Below are positions 1 through 7,273 of a DNA stretch of 17,928 nt, piece by piece. Within the stretch, counting starts at the first letter, position 1. Each line of letters opens with the position of its first letter. The position numbers and the translations under genes are program-made. The notes below the pieces were generated by a model. That model ran no database searches. It saw nothing but the letters and a program-made list of their open reading frames with translations, and was not told the DNA's origin. Source of the DNA: Chloroflexota bacterium. GTDB lineage: Bacteria > Chloroflexota > UBA5177 > JANWHV01. The stretch spans positions 1-17,928 of the forward strand of contig JAICHN010000051.1 of assembly GCA_025924845.1 (NCBI GenBank), written 5' to 3'.

Positions 1-295
1 ACGTGGTCTCCACGATGTTGGCATCGATGCGCCGTTCCTCATGCGTGGGACTCCAGTCCGCGGGAATACCGACGATTTTCTTCCCATCGTAGAGAAAGGA
101 AATAGGGAGTTTCTCGGCGGCGGCCGTGAAAGGTCCAACCCAGGAACGGATCCTGCGCATATCCTGGGGAGCGGTTTTCGGGGCGATGGGTTCCGTGTGC
201 ATAATCCGTGCAAATGCAGCGATGGAATTCGACGCGCTGGAACCGGCCATCTCGTTCGCCATCCGCACCTCATCTCCAGGACTACCGGGCACCAT
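1..295 (-). CDS. Partial N-terminus of a GH36-like alpha-galactosidase
   Basis: The leftward frame is open from ATG at 295 to the window edge, giving 98 residues without a stop. The rest of the gene lies outside the window. Residues about 46-81 (a basic helix, then LPISFLYDGKK and a Trp) and residues 88-98 (RRIDANIVETT) resemble the start of the N-terminal beta-sandwich of family GH36 alpha-galactosidases, which usually read like P-F-S-F-x-Y-D-G...W...LDAxxTxxT. There is no signal peptide, so a cytoplasmic enzyme acting on imported alpha-galactosides is inferred. The start is uncertain: ATG 295 has a GAGG only 2 bases away, while ATG 262 has GGAGATGAGG at good spacing. The gene is divergent from a sugar ABC importer, which fits a shared substrate. 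The family call rests on a short N-terminal fragment recalled from memory and could be wrong; the open frame itself is clear. Confidence 0.55.
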   Translation of the reverse strand, partial: MVPGSPGDEVRMANEMAGSSASNSIAAFARIMHTEPIAPKTAPQDMRRIRSWVGPFTAAAEKLPISFLYDGKKIVGIPADWSPTHEERRIDANIVETT

Positions 296-311
296 TACCT
301 CGCTGGTTGCA

Positions 312-340
312 AGAATACCGCCTCCACAATCAATCTGCAA
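312..340 (-). promoter_or_regulatory. Possible leftward promoter for the GH36-like gene
   Basis: Read on the minus strand, TTGCAG (340-335) and TATTCT (317-312) are separated by 17 bases. This would place transcription start about 10 to 15 bases before ATG 295. Both boxes match the sigma70 consensus only partly, so this is a weak call helped by its position. Confidence 0.3.
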
Positions 341-344
341 TCTG

Positions 345-373
345 TTGACAGCACACAGATTATCCCGTATAGT
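345..373 (+). promoter_or_regulatory. Strong sigma70-type promoter for the sugar operon
   Basis: A perfect -35 box TTGACA (345-350) is followed after exactly 17 bases by TATAGT (368-373), one base off the -10 consensus. Transcription should start near 380, leaving a leader of about 255 nt before the binding-protein ATG at 636. The -35 box lies 4 bases from the -35 box of the possible leftward promoter. Directly next to it is a tandem 7-bp repeat, CAATCTG at 331-337 and 338-344, a candidate regulator site. Confidence 0.65.
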
Positions 374-635
374 GCCCGATTATTGATATGGAGTGCGATA
401 CAACGGGTGAGTCCCGTGATCGCGAGTGTCGTGCATTGAGTCGATGGCGATCGATGCACGGGGAAGGAGGGGTATACGGCCGTTCCGTTGGTTCCGGACC
501 CGTTGGCACGACCTGTCTTTTGAGGCCCAGGCGGCGAGGGCGATGCCGCAAAAGGCGGTCGATGCCCGAGCGATCCCGGCCTCAAGGCACCTGGAACACT
601 GAGTGGTCAGCATCTATATCGAAGGAGATGCCCCG
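374..635. other. Long untranslated leader of the sugar operon
   Basis: Together with the promoters this makes a gap of about 340 bases between the two divergent genes. I see no convincing gene in it. It contains one inverted repeat (430-460) with arms CGTGCAT and ATGCACG, 17 bases apart, and the ribosome binding site AAGGAGA (622-628) for the next gene. No known riboswitch consensus was recognised. Confidence 0.4.
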
Positions 636-1961
636 ATGCGCCGAATATACCCATCCTGGCTCCGCTGGGCCCTGGCAACTTGCATTGTCGGCGCCTGTGC
701 CGTACTTCCTACCGCACGCGCCACGCAGGCGGCCGGAACGGTCAAGCTGACATGGGAGGTCACGAACGATACGTTCTGGCCGCCTATTGCCAAAACGGTC
801 ATCAAAGCGTACACCAAGCTCCACCCGAACGTGAAGGTTGAACTTCAACTGGTTGACGGCGCTACCTACACACAGAAGGTGTTCATTCAGGCAGCCGCCG
901 GTACCTTGCCCGACATTCTCCTGACCGCGGATGCGTTTACCGTGCCGTTCGCGGCGCACCATGTCCTGCTCGACATGCAGCCCCTGGCAAACGCAGATCC
1001 GGGCTACAATCTCGGCGATATCTACCCGAACTTCCTCAATCTGGGGCGCCTACCGGGGCAAAGCGGGTTGTACATGATCCCGTTCTCGGCAGATGCCATC
1101 GTGACCTTCTATAACAAGGATATGTTCAAGGCGGCGGGCATACCATTTCCGACGGCAAACTGGACCTACGCCCAGTTCTTGGACGACGCGCAGAAACTGA
1201 CCAAAACCGACAGCAGCGGCAAGACCTCCCAATGGGGCATGTCGTTCGGCGTCGCTGGTTGGGCAGGCTGGGTACCGTTTCTTAACGGCTTCGGCGGCGC
1301 GCTGTTGACGCCTGACAAGAAGCACAGCAGTTACTCCTCGCCCGGATCGATCGCCGGCATGCAGGCCATTCAGGATCTGTATACCAAGTACAAGGTGACC
1401 CCTGGGCCGACTGTACAACTCCCTGGTGACCCCTTCCTCTCCGGCAAGGCGGCCATGGGCTTCAGTGTGCATGGAGCTGTCGCCGGGTGGTCTCAGGCTA
1501 TCGGCAAGAAGTTCGCCTGGGACGTCCAGGTGATGCCGAGCTTCCCCAACGGCAAACATGTGAATGGCATGGGTACGGCGGGCTTCGCCGTCTCGGAGAA
1601 CTCCAAGCAGCGGGCAGCGGCCTGGGATGTGGTCAAGTTCGTCGGCAGTGTGGCTGGTCAGCGTGCGCTGTCTGCGATTGGCGTCACCATGCCAATCCGT
1701 AAGTCAATGCTCAACGACCCAATCTGGCGCCGGCCGGGTCTCAATAACGATGCCTTCCTGCAAGCAATCAAGTACGGGATCACGCCGCCTCAGTTGGCGC
1801 CGCTCGACGCAGCGATAAACTGCGGCACCGTGTACTCGGGTATCTTCCAGACGACAACAGCGTCAATGTGGGACAAGATCATCCGAGGTACTCCCGTTGC
1901 TGTGGCGGCGAAGGCCGCGGACCAGACGATCAATGGGTGTATCGATTCGCTGGGCGACTAA
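636..1961 (+). CDS. Extracellular solute-binding protein of a CUT1 sugar ABC importer
   Basis: This 441-aa protein has the size and layout of family 1 (MalE-like) sugar-binding proteins, which capture an oligosaccharide or glycoside outside the membrane and deliver it to the permeases. An N-terminal signal peptide is clear: MRRIYPSWLR, a hydrophobic stretch to about residue 27, then ATQA as a likely cleavage site near 32. C21 sits in VGAC, a marginal lipobox, so membrane anchoring as a lipoprotein is possible but unproven. The mature region opens with VKLTWEV, then a KVELQLV strand and a TYTQKV segment, as is usual for this family. I chose ATG 636 over the in-frame start at 603 because AAGGAGA lies 7 bases before it and the signal peptide then begins correctly. 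It is the first gene of the operon, behind the strong promoter at 345-373. The substrate cannot be read from sequence; the divergent GH36-like gene suggests a galactoside. Confidence 0.9.
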   Translation: MRRIYPSWLRWALATCIVGACAVLPTARATQAAGTVKLTWEVTNDTFWPPIAKTVIKAYTKLHPNVKVELQLVDGATYTQKVFIQAAAGTLPDILLTADAFTVPFAAHHVLLDMQPLANADPGYNLGDIYPNFLNLGRLPGQSGLYMIPFSADAIVTFYNKDMFKAAGIPFPTANWTYAQFLDDAQKLTKTDSSGKTSQWGMSFGVAGWAGWVPFLNGFGGALLTPDKKHSSYSSPGSIAGMQAIQDLYTKYKVTPGPTVQLPGDPFLSGKAAMGFSVHGAVAGWSQAIGKKFAWDVQVMPSFPNGKHVNGMGTAGFAVSENSKQRAAAWDVVKFVGSVAGQRALSAIGVTMPIRKSMLNDPIWRRPGLNNDAFLQAIKYGITPPQLAPLDAAINCGTVYSGIFQTTTASMWDKIIRGTPVAVAAKAADQTINGCIDSLGD

Positions 1962-2017
1962 TTCAGTATGGCTGAAATCAATTGGGCGGCACTGAACTAG
2001 GAGAGGCCTGAAGTACC

Positions 2018-2063
2018 CGCCGGATCGAGGTGACGGAGCGTGCTCCGTTGCCTCGGCCCGGCG
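2018..2063 (+). other. Long stable hairpin between binding protein and first permease
   Basis: A 46-nt symmetric inverted repeat: CGCCGG, AT, CGAGG, TG, ACGGAGC, a GT centre, GCTCCGT, TG, CCTCG, GC, CCGGCG. The arms give 18 Watson-Crick pairs, and in RNA most of the two-base interruptions become G-U pairs, leaving one A-C mismatch. There is no T-run after it, so it is not a classic terminator. Hairpins here in sugar ABC operons, as in malE-malF of enteric bacteria, can protect the upstream message and lower permease expression. That role is inferred. Confidence 0.65.
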
Positions 2064-2096
2064 TGAGTGACTGAACACAAAGGAAGGATCACGGTA

Positions 2097-3032
2097 GTGG
2101 CACTCACGATGTCCTCGCTGGCCGGTGCGCGCCTGCGGGACCTGCGGCGCAATCTTGAGGGCTGGCTATTCGTGTCGCCCGTGGCACTTGGGCTGCTCTG
2201 CTGGACGCTGATACCCTTCGTCACCGCATTCTATTTCAGCTTCACCAGGTATGACCTGTTATCGCCGCCGACCTGGCACGGGGTGAGAAACTACACACAC
2301 CTATGGCATGATCCCCTGTTCTGGCAAGGAGTGAAGGTCACACTGACTTTCACGTTGATGTTCCTTCCCTTGAGCATTGGCTGCGGCCTCGCCCTAGCCC
2401 TGCTCCTCAACCAGCAGGTGCGCGGGATCGGCCTGCTGCGCACAGCCTTCTATATCCCCTCCATTGTGCCGCTCGTAGCGACGGCAGTGTTATGGATCTG
2501 GATCCTCAATCCGGAAATCGGCCTGCTCAACGCCGCGCTCAAAGCTCTGCATTTGCCTACTGGTCTGTGGTTGACCGATCCGGGGAGCGCCCTGCCGTCG
2601 CTGGTGCTGATGGGGTTGTGGGGGGTTGGCGGCGGCATGATCGTGTTCCTGGCGGGCCTGCAGGGGGTGCCCGAGGAGTACTATGAGGCGGCCAAAATCG
2701 ACGGGGCATCGACGATTGTGCAGTTCCGCCACGTGACGCTGCCATTGATATCACCCACTCTGTTCTATCAACTGATCATTGGTCTGATCGCGTCGATGCA
2801 ATACTTCACGCAGGCCTTTATTCTAGGCGGCGTAAACGCAAACACGGGAGGAATGGGGGCGCCCTTAAACAGCACCCTGTTTCTCACCCTCTACATCTAT
2901 CAGGTCGCCTTTAACTACACGCAGATGGGTTACGCGTGCGCGCTGTCCGTGGTGCTCTTCGCGATCATCCTACTGGTCACGCTGATCTTGTTCGGCACGC
3001 AGCGCTTCTGGGTCTTTTATGGAGATCGCTGA
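2097..3032 (+). CDS. CUT1 ABC sugar permease (MalF-type)
   Basis: A 311-aa inner-membrane permease of the CUT1 family with about six membrane segments, the first beginning near WLFVSPVALGLL. The EAA loop that docks the ABC ATPase is present: EAAKIDGAS starting near residue 197, followed by the TLP of the motif. The start is probably GTG 2097, because AGGAAGGA (2081-2088) ends 8 bases before it; the longer in-frame GTG at 2067 has no such site and adds a hydrophilic tail. The gene follows the binding protein after a gap of 135 bases that contains a long hairpin. Its stop overlaps the start of the second permease by one base (TGATG), so the two are translationally coupled and should form a heterodimeric channel. 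Confidence 0.92.
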   Translation: MALTMSSLAGARLRDLRRNLEGWLFVSPVALGLLCWTLIPFVTAFYFSFTRYDLLSPPTWHGVRNYTHLWHDPLFWQGVKVTLTFTLMFLPLSIGCGLALALLLNQQVRGIGLLRTAFYIPSIVPLVATAVLWIWILNPEIGLLNAALKALHLPTGLWLTDPGSALPSLVLMGLWGVGGGMIVFLAGLQGVPEEYYEAAKIDGASTIVQFRHVTLPLISPTLFYQLIIGLIASMQYFTQAFILGGVNANTGGMGAPLNSTLFLTLYIYQVAFNYTQMGYACALSVVLFAIILLVTLILFGTQRFWVFYGDR

Positions 3033-3949
3033 TGGGCGTGACGATCGTACCGAGCAATGTCGTGACGCCGGAGCCCAGGATCTCCCCGGCCCGCCCGCGT
3101 GCATCACGACCGGGCCGACTCGTGTGGCGCGTGATCCTGTACATCCTGCTCTATGGAGGCGCAGTCGTCTTCCTGGTACCGCTGGCCTGGATGCTCTTGA
3201 CCGCGATCAAGACGCTCCAGGAGACCTACGCCTTCCCCCCAATCCTGCTCCCACATGTCGCGCAGTGGCAGAACTTCAAGACGGCCTGGACCACCTACGA
3301 GTTCACGCTCTACACTTATCACACCCTGTTCATCACCGTGACTTCAATGGTGGGGGTGCTGGCCACCTCGTCGCTGTGCGCCTACGGCTTCGCGCGGTTG
3401 CGCTTCTGGGGGCGCGACATCCTGTTTCTGTGCGTGATCGCCTCGGTGATGTTGCCGTTCACCGTTACGGTGCTGCCGCTCTATATCATCTTCAGGGATC
3501 TAGGCTGGTTGAACACCTTTAAGCCGCTGATCATACCGGCGTGGTTCGGCGGCGGCGCGTTCAACATATTCCTATTGCGGCAGTTCTTCCAGACTATTCC
3601 TCGCGACCTGGACGAAGCAGCGCGCATCGACGGCTGCTCCACCCTCGGCATCTTCTGGCGGATCATGCTACCGCTGGCTAAACCGGCCATCGCGGTGGTC
3701 GCGATCTTCTGGTTCCAGGCCTCCTGGACCGATTTCCTGGGCCCGGTGATCTACCTCAACTCGACGGACAAGTACACTCTGGCCCTGGGCGTCTACCAGT
3801 TCGCCGCCGACGTAAGCAATGTGGCCGTCCATCATCAGGAGTTGCTGATGTGCGTCGCCTTCGCGATGGTGCTGCCGATCGCTCTGGTCTTCCTCGTGGC
3901 CCAGCGCTATATGATTCGCGGTGTCGTGCTGAGTGGGATAAAGGGATAA
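3032..3949 (+). CDS. CUT1 ABC sugar permease (MalG-type)
   Basis: The partner permease has 305 residues and about six membrane segments. A basic cytoplasmic N-terminus (residues 20-33, rich in R and P) precedes the first helix at about 34-56. The EAA loop is EAARIDGCS from residue 195, followed by IMLPLAKPAI, a good match to MalG-type subunits. ATG 3032 is chosen because it overlaps the previous stop by one base and GGAGA (3021-3025) precedes it. The frame is open farther upstream, but that part only overlaps the first permease. No ATP-binding subunit follows, so this importer must borrow an ATPase encoded elsewhere, as is common for CUT1 systems that share MsmX/MsiK-type ATPases. The next gene begins 21 bases downstream. 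Confidence 0.92.
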   Translation: MGVTIVPSNVVTPEPRISPARPRASRPGRLVWRVILYILLYGGAVVFLVPLAWMLLTAIKTLQETYAFPPILLPHVAQWQNFKTAWTTYEFTLYTYHTLFITVTSMVGVLATSSLCAYGFARLRFWGRDILFLCVIASVMLPFTVTVLPLYIIFRDLGWLNTFKPLIIPAWFGGGAFNIFLLRQFFQTIPRDLDEAARIDGCSTLGIFWRIMLPLAKPAIAVVAIFWFQASWTDFLGPVIYLNSTDKYTLALGVYQFAADVSNVAVHHQELLMCVAFAMVLPIALVFLVAQRYMIRGVVLSGIKG

Positions 3950-3970
3950 CACGGAAGGAACTAACGGTTA

Positions 3971-4972
3971 ATGACAGTCGCGAACACTCGGGGCAGTGAA
4001 CTGCGGAAGCCCGTTTCCCTGGGCCTGCAGTTGGGTCCGCAAACCGTCACCTGGGAAGAATTGCGTCGCTGGACGCTCAAAGCCGAGGCGCTCGGCTTCG
4101 ACAGCGTGTGGCTGGCCGACCACTTCATTCGCGGCAGCGGTCCTTCGCACCCGGTGATTGAGATGTGGAGCGGGCTCGCCGCGCTGGCCGCCTGCACCTC
4201 AACGATCAGACTCGGCTCCCTGGTCGCCAGTGTGACGCACCGCAACCCCGGGATTACCGCGGTCAGCGCCGCCACCATCGACCAGATCAGCGACGGCCGT
4301 TTTATCTTGGGACTGGGCGCCGGCTGGTCCGTGCAAGAGCACCGGGCCTACGGTATCCCCTTGCCGCCCCCGGCCACGCGCCTGGCCATGCTGGCCGAGG
4401 CGATCCAGATTTGCCGGCTGCTCTGGACCGGCGACGTAGTTTCCTTTCCGGGCAAGTACTTCCAGCTGGAAGACGCCGCCTGCGAGATCAAGCCGGTGCA
4501 GGATCCGCTGCCCATCCTGGTCGGCGCCATGGGCGAACAGATCGCCCTGCGCCTGGTGGCAAGGCACGCCGACATCTGGAACGTGGTCAGCGCCGACCAC
4601 GACACCCTGAGCCGCAAACAGGACTTACTGAACCGCTACTGCGAGGAAGAGGGGCGCGATCCGGCCACCCTGGGACGTTCCCTTGAAGTGCCCATCGCCG
4701 TCGCCCGCGACGCCGCCACTCTGCAACGGCGTATCGAACGAGTAATCCGCGGGCGCGGCTATCCGGCGGATAAAGCGGGCGATATGTTTATCTGCGGCAG
4801 CCCCGAGCAGTGCATCGAAAAGATTCAGCGTTATGTCGCGATGGGATTTGACGAGTTCATGTTGATTACCCTGGAACCGTTCGACGACGACGAACTGGAG
4901 TGCTTCGCCGAATATGTCCGCCCCGCCTTTACCGCGCCCGCTGCCACCGTGAAGGGGCAAGGCAATGGCTAA
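3971..4972 (+). CDS. LLM-class oxidoreductase 1, probably F420-dependent
   Basis: This 333-aa protein belongs to the luciferase-like monooxygenase (LLM) TIM-barrel superfamily. Residues 49-52 (ADHF) match the conserved Asp-His-Phe of F420 enzymes such as F420-dependent glucose-6-phosphate dehydrogenase, where this His is catalytic. Residues 114-128 (GLGAGW...EHRAYG) and the following R-x3-L-x-EAI pattern are typical of LLM-class F420-dependent oxidoreductases of the Rv1855c type. Expected chemistry is hydride transfer between F420 (or FMN) and a small substrate, here probably a sugar or sugar derivative given the operon. GGAAGGAA (3952-3959) precedes ATG 3971. The 3' end overlaps the next gene by 8 bases. 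F420 versus FMN cannot be settled by eye. An FMN monooxygenase, such as one acting on a sulfonated sugar, is an alternative, but no flavin reductase gene is present. Confidence 0.85.
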   Translation: MTVANTRGSELRKPVSLGLQLGPQTVTWEELRRWTLKAEALGFDSVWLADHFIRGSGPSHPVIEMWSGLAALAACTSTIRLGSLVASVTHRNPGITAVSAATIDQISDGRFILGLGAGWSVQEHRAYGIPLPPPATRLAMLAEAIQICRLLWTGDVVSFPGKYFQLEDAACEIKPVQDPLPILVGAMGEQIALRLVARHADIWNVVSADHDTLSRKQDLLNRYCEEEGRDPATLGRSLEVPIAVARDAATLQRRIERVIRGRGYPADKAGDMFICGSPEQCIEKIQRYVAMGFDEFMLITLEPFDDDELECFAEYVRPAFTAPAATVKGQGNG

Positions 4973-6257
4973 AGCGCCGCTCGCCCTGGGGCTGGTCGGC
5001 TGCGGCGGCATGGGCCTGCGCCACATTCAGGGCCTGGTGGAACTCCGCCAGGCCGATCTCTCCCCCTTTGAGTTGATCGCGGTGTGCGATGCACGGTCCG
5101 AGGCAGCGACACGCGCCGCCGACATGGCTGAGGAAGGCTTGGGACGCCGCCCCGAGATCCACACCGACCTTAATAAGCTGCTCGCCGGTCCAACCGGTCG
5201 GCGGCTGGACGCGGTCGATCTGGTCACCGATGTCGGCGCCCATCACAGCCTGGGCGTGCCGCTCCTCCAGGCCAGCCTGCACGTACTCTGCGAAAAGCCG
5301 CTTGGCTTGACCGTGCGCGCCTGCCGGCTGCTGGTCGACGCGGCAGCGCGGTCGGGCGCCGTGCTGGCCACGGCGGAGAATTATCGGCGCGATCCGATCA
5401 ACCGCCTGGTTGCGGCGCTGCTGCAAGGCGGCGCCATCGGCCGGCCCTTCATGGCAGTGCAGGAATCAGTCGGCGGGGGCCGGGCGGTGACGATCACGCC
5501 CTGGCGCCATTATAAAGATCGCGGCGGCATCGTAGTCGATATGGGAGTCCACTACACCGATCTCTGGCAGTACTTTCTTGGTCCGATCGAGCGCATCGCG
5601 GGGCGGGTCGCCCTCTTCGAGCCGTTACGCGAGGCCGGACCTTTGCGCGGCCCAATGGCCGCTTTTTATGGCGGGGGCGCTGCCTCGGCCGAGCCGGTAC
5701 GGGCCACGGCGGAGGATACGGCGGCGGGCCAGGTGGCCTTTGCCGGAGGGGCAATCGGGCAGTGGCTGCTCAGTCTGGCGGGCCATGGCGAGGGCTACTT
5801 CACGCGCCGCTTCTACGGCAGTGCCGGGGCGATGGACGCCCCCGCCGATCGCTCGGGCCGGCCCATCCGCCTGGCCGGCGCGGCGGACGGCGGCTTCCGT
5901 CCCCTGGACGACGCCGCGGCGCGGGCGCTCCTCCCGGACTTTCGTCTCGACGAGCCGACCACCCGGCTGTTCGGCGCCTCCTTGCTCACCACCTACGATC
6001 TGCCCTTCGAGGCGATCGACCGTAAACTGCTGGCCCTGGAGCTTGAGGATTTCGGGCAAGCCATCCTCGCCGGCCGACCACCGGAGGTGGATGGGCAGGG
6101 CGGCCTTGACGCCGTGGCGGCGATCTATGCCTTCTTCGAGTCGGCGGCGCTGGGCCGAGAGGTGACCCTCGCCGAGGTGGTGAGCGGCGCCGCCGATGCT
6201 TACCAGCGTGAGATAGACAGCGCACTGGGCCTGAGCGAACCGGGAGCGCGATCATGA
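4965..6257 (+). CDS. Gfo/Idh/MocA-family NAD(P)-dependent sugar dehydrogenase
   Basis: The N-terminus carries a Rossmann nucleotide-binding fold with GCGGMG at residues 12-17 followed by LRH. E110-K111-P112 is the family's EKP motif, whose Lys is catalytic. GGIVVDMGVHYTDLW (187-201) is the conserved C-terminal-domain motif with D192 and H196, the His being the usual second catalytic residue. The family oxidises or reduces sugar and cyclitol hydroxyl groups with NAD(P), for example inositol, 3-keto-sugars or sugar acids. At 430 aa it is longer than most members (about 330-390); the extra length lies in the C-terminal half. ATG 4965 overlaps the previous gene by 8 bases and the stop overlaps the next start by 4 (ATGA), so all three are translationally coupled. 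The substrate is unknown. Confidence 0.9.
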   Translation: MAKAPLALGLVGCGGMGLRHIQGLVELRQADLSPFELIAVCDARSEAATRAADMAEEGLGRRPEIHTDLNKLLAGPTGRRLDAVDLVTDVGAHHSLGVPLLQASLHVLCEKPLGLTVRACRLLVDAAARSGAVLATAENYRRDPINRLVAALLQGGAIGRPFMAVQESVGGGRAVTITPWRHYKDRGGIVVDMGVHYTDLWQYFLGPIERIAGRVALFEPLREAGPLRGPMAAFYGGGAASAEPVRATAEDTAAGQVAFAGGAIGQWLLSLAGHGEGYFTRRFYGSAGAMDAPADRSGRPIRLAGAADGGFRPLDDAAARALLPDFRLDEPTTRLFGASLLTTYDLPFEAIDRKLLALELEDFGQAILAGRPPEVDGQGGLDAVAAIYAFFESAALGREVTLAEVVSGAADAYQREIDSALGLSEPGARS

Positions 6258-7261
6258 GCCGATCCGCGCGGACCCAATTCGGCTTCTGCGTGCCCATTTT
6301 CGCCATGCCGGGGCCGCGCTTGTTCCGCACCCCCAGCTACGCGCGCCTGGATCCCCAGGTCAGCGTGGCCGCCGCCGTGGAATGTGAACGGCTCGGCTAT
6401 GATTCGCTCTGGGTGGCCGATCATTTCTTTCTGGACGGCGATGGAGCCATTTTAGAAGGCTGGACCACGCTGTGCGTGCTGGCCGGCCGGACCAACCGGA
6501 TCAAGCTCGGTTCGATCCACCTCTGTACCGCCTTCCGCAATCCAGCCCAGCTGGCCAAGATGGCCGCGACGCTCGATGTGCTCAGCAACGGCAGGCTGCT
6601 GTTCTTCGCCGATTCCGGCAACCGCCGCGCCGAGTTCGCGGCCTACGATTTTCCCTGGCACGATGACAGTCGAGAGCGCAACGGCCGCATGCGCGAGGCG
6701 TTGGACTTGATTCTGCGCATGTGGCAGGAGGACGGGCCGGTCACTTTCCAGGGCCGGCACTACGCGGCGCGCGAGGCAATCTGCCTGCCCCATCCCGTGC
6801 AGCGGCCCCATCCCCCGATCTGGCTGGGCGAGACGGCGGACGAGGTGATGCTGGGCGCCGTGGCGGAACTGGCCGACGGCTGGAACAGCACGCCGGTCAC
6901 CGTCGGGGCCCTGCGCGAACGGCTTACCCGCGTAGAGGCTGCCTGTACGGCGGTCGGCCGGCCGTTGAGCGATCTGGAACTCTCGTTGGAGACACAGGTG
7001 CTGATCGCACCGACCCGCGCCCGCGTGTCCGAACTGCTGGAGCAGGCGGCGGCCCTCGGTCACGGCGCCGGCGCCACGGCCACTGATCCAAAGGTCATGG
7101 AGGACCAATGGCTGATCGGCACGCCCGACGAGGTGATCGCGCGGATCGAGGCATATAGGGCGCTGGGCATCAGCCACTTCATGCTCTGGTTCATGGATTT
7201 TCCGGGCATGGACGGGGTGCGGCTCTTCGCCGACACCGTCATGCCGCGCTTCAAAGCCTAA
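6254..7261 (+). CDS. LLM-class oxidoreductase 2, divergent glycine loop
   Basis: This 335-aa protein is a second luciferase-like TIM barrel. It keeps ADHF at residues 55-58, as in F420-type members, and the barrel landmarks RIKLGS (82-87), FRNPAQLAK (94-102) and SNGRLLFF (111-118). The usual glycine-rich loop GLGAGW is replaced by FADSGNRRAEFAAYDFPW (118-135), so cofactor phosphate or substrate contacts may differ from those of oxidoreductase 1. The C-terminal segment PPIWLGE (starting near 188) and the late LIGTPDEVI segment are typical of the family. The two LLM proteins are only distantly alike, so they look like separate enzymes rather than a recent duplication. It starts inside the stop of the dehydrogenase gene (ATGA overlap), and the next gene follows after 12 bases. 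It may act on the same sugar or be the reductive partner in a two-step conversion. Confidence 0.83.
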   Translation: MSRSARTQFGFCVPIFAMPGPRLFRTPSYARLDPQVSVAAAVECERLGYDSLWVADHFFLDGDGAILEGWTTLCVLAGRTNRIKLGSIHLCTAFRNPAQLAKMAATLDVLSNGRLLFFADSGNRRAEFAAYDFPWHDDSRERNGRMREALDLILRMWQEDGPVTFQGRHYAAREAICLPHPVQRPHPPIWLGETADEVMLGAVAELADGWNSTPVTVGALRERLTRVEAACTAVGRPLSDLELSLETQVLIAPTRARVSELLEQAAALGHGAGATATDPKVMEDQWLIGTPDEVIARIEAYRALGISHFMLWFMDFPGMDGVRLFADTVMPRFKA

Positions 7262-7273
7262 AGGAGACAAGGA

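Noticed and set aside
41..439. Rightward open frames covering the left edge
   Set aside because: They lie opposite the leftward frame whose translation resembles GH36, have no ribosome site, and their translations look random.
5578..6165. Alternative long frames across the Gfo/Idh/MocA gene on both strands
   Set aside because: These are frame shadows of GC-rich coding DNA, rich in Arg/Pro/Ser. The main frame contains all family motifs.
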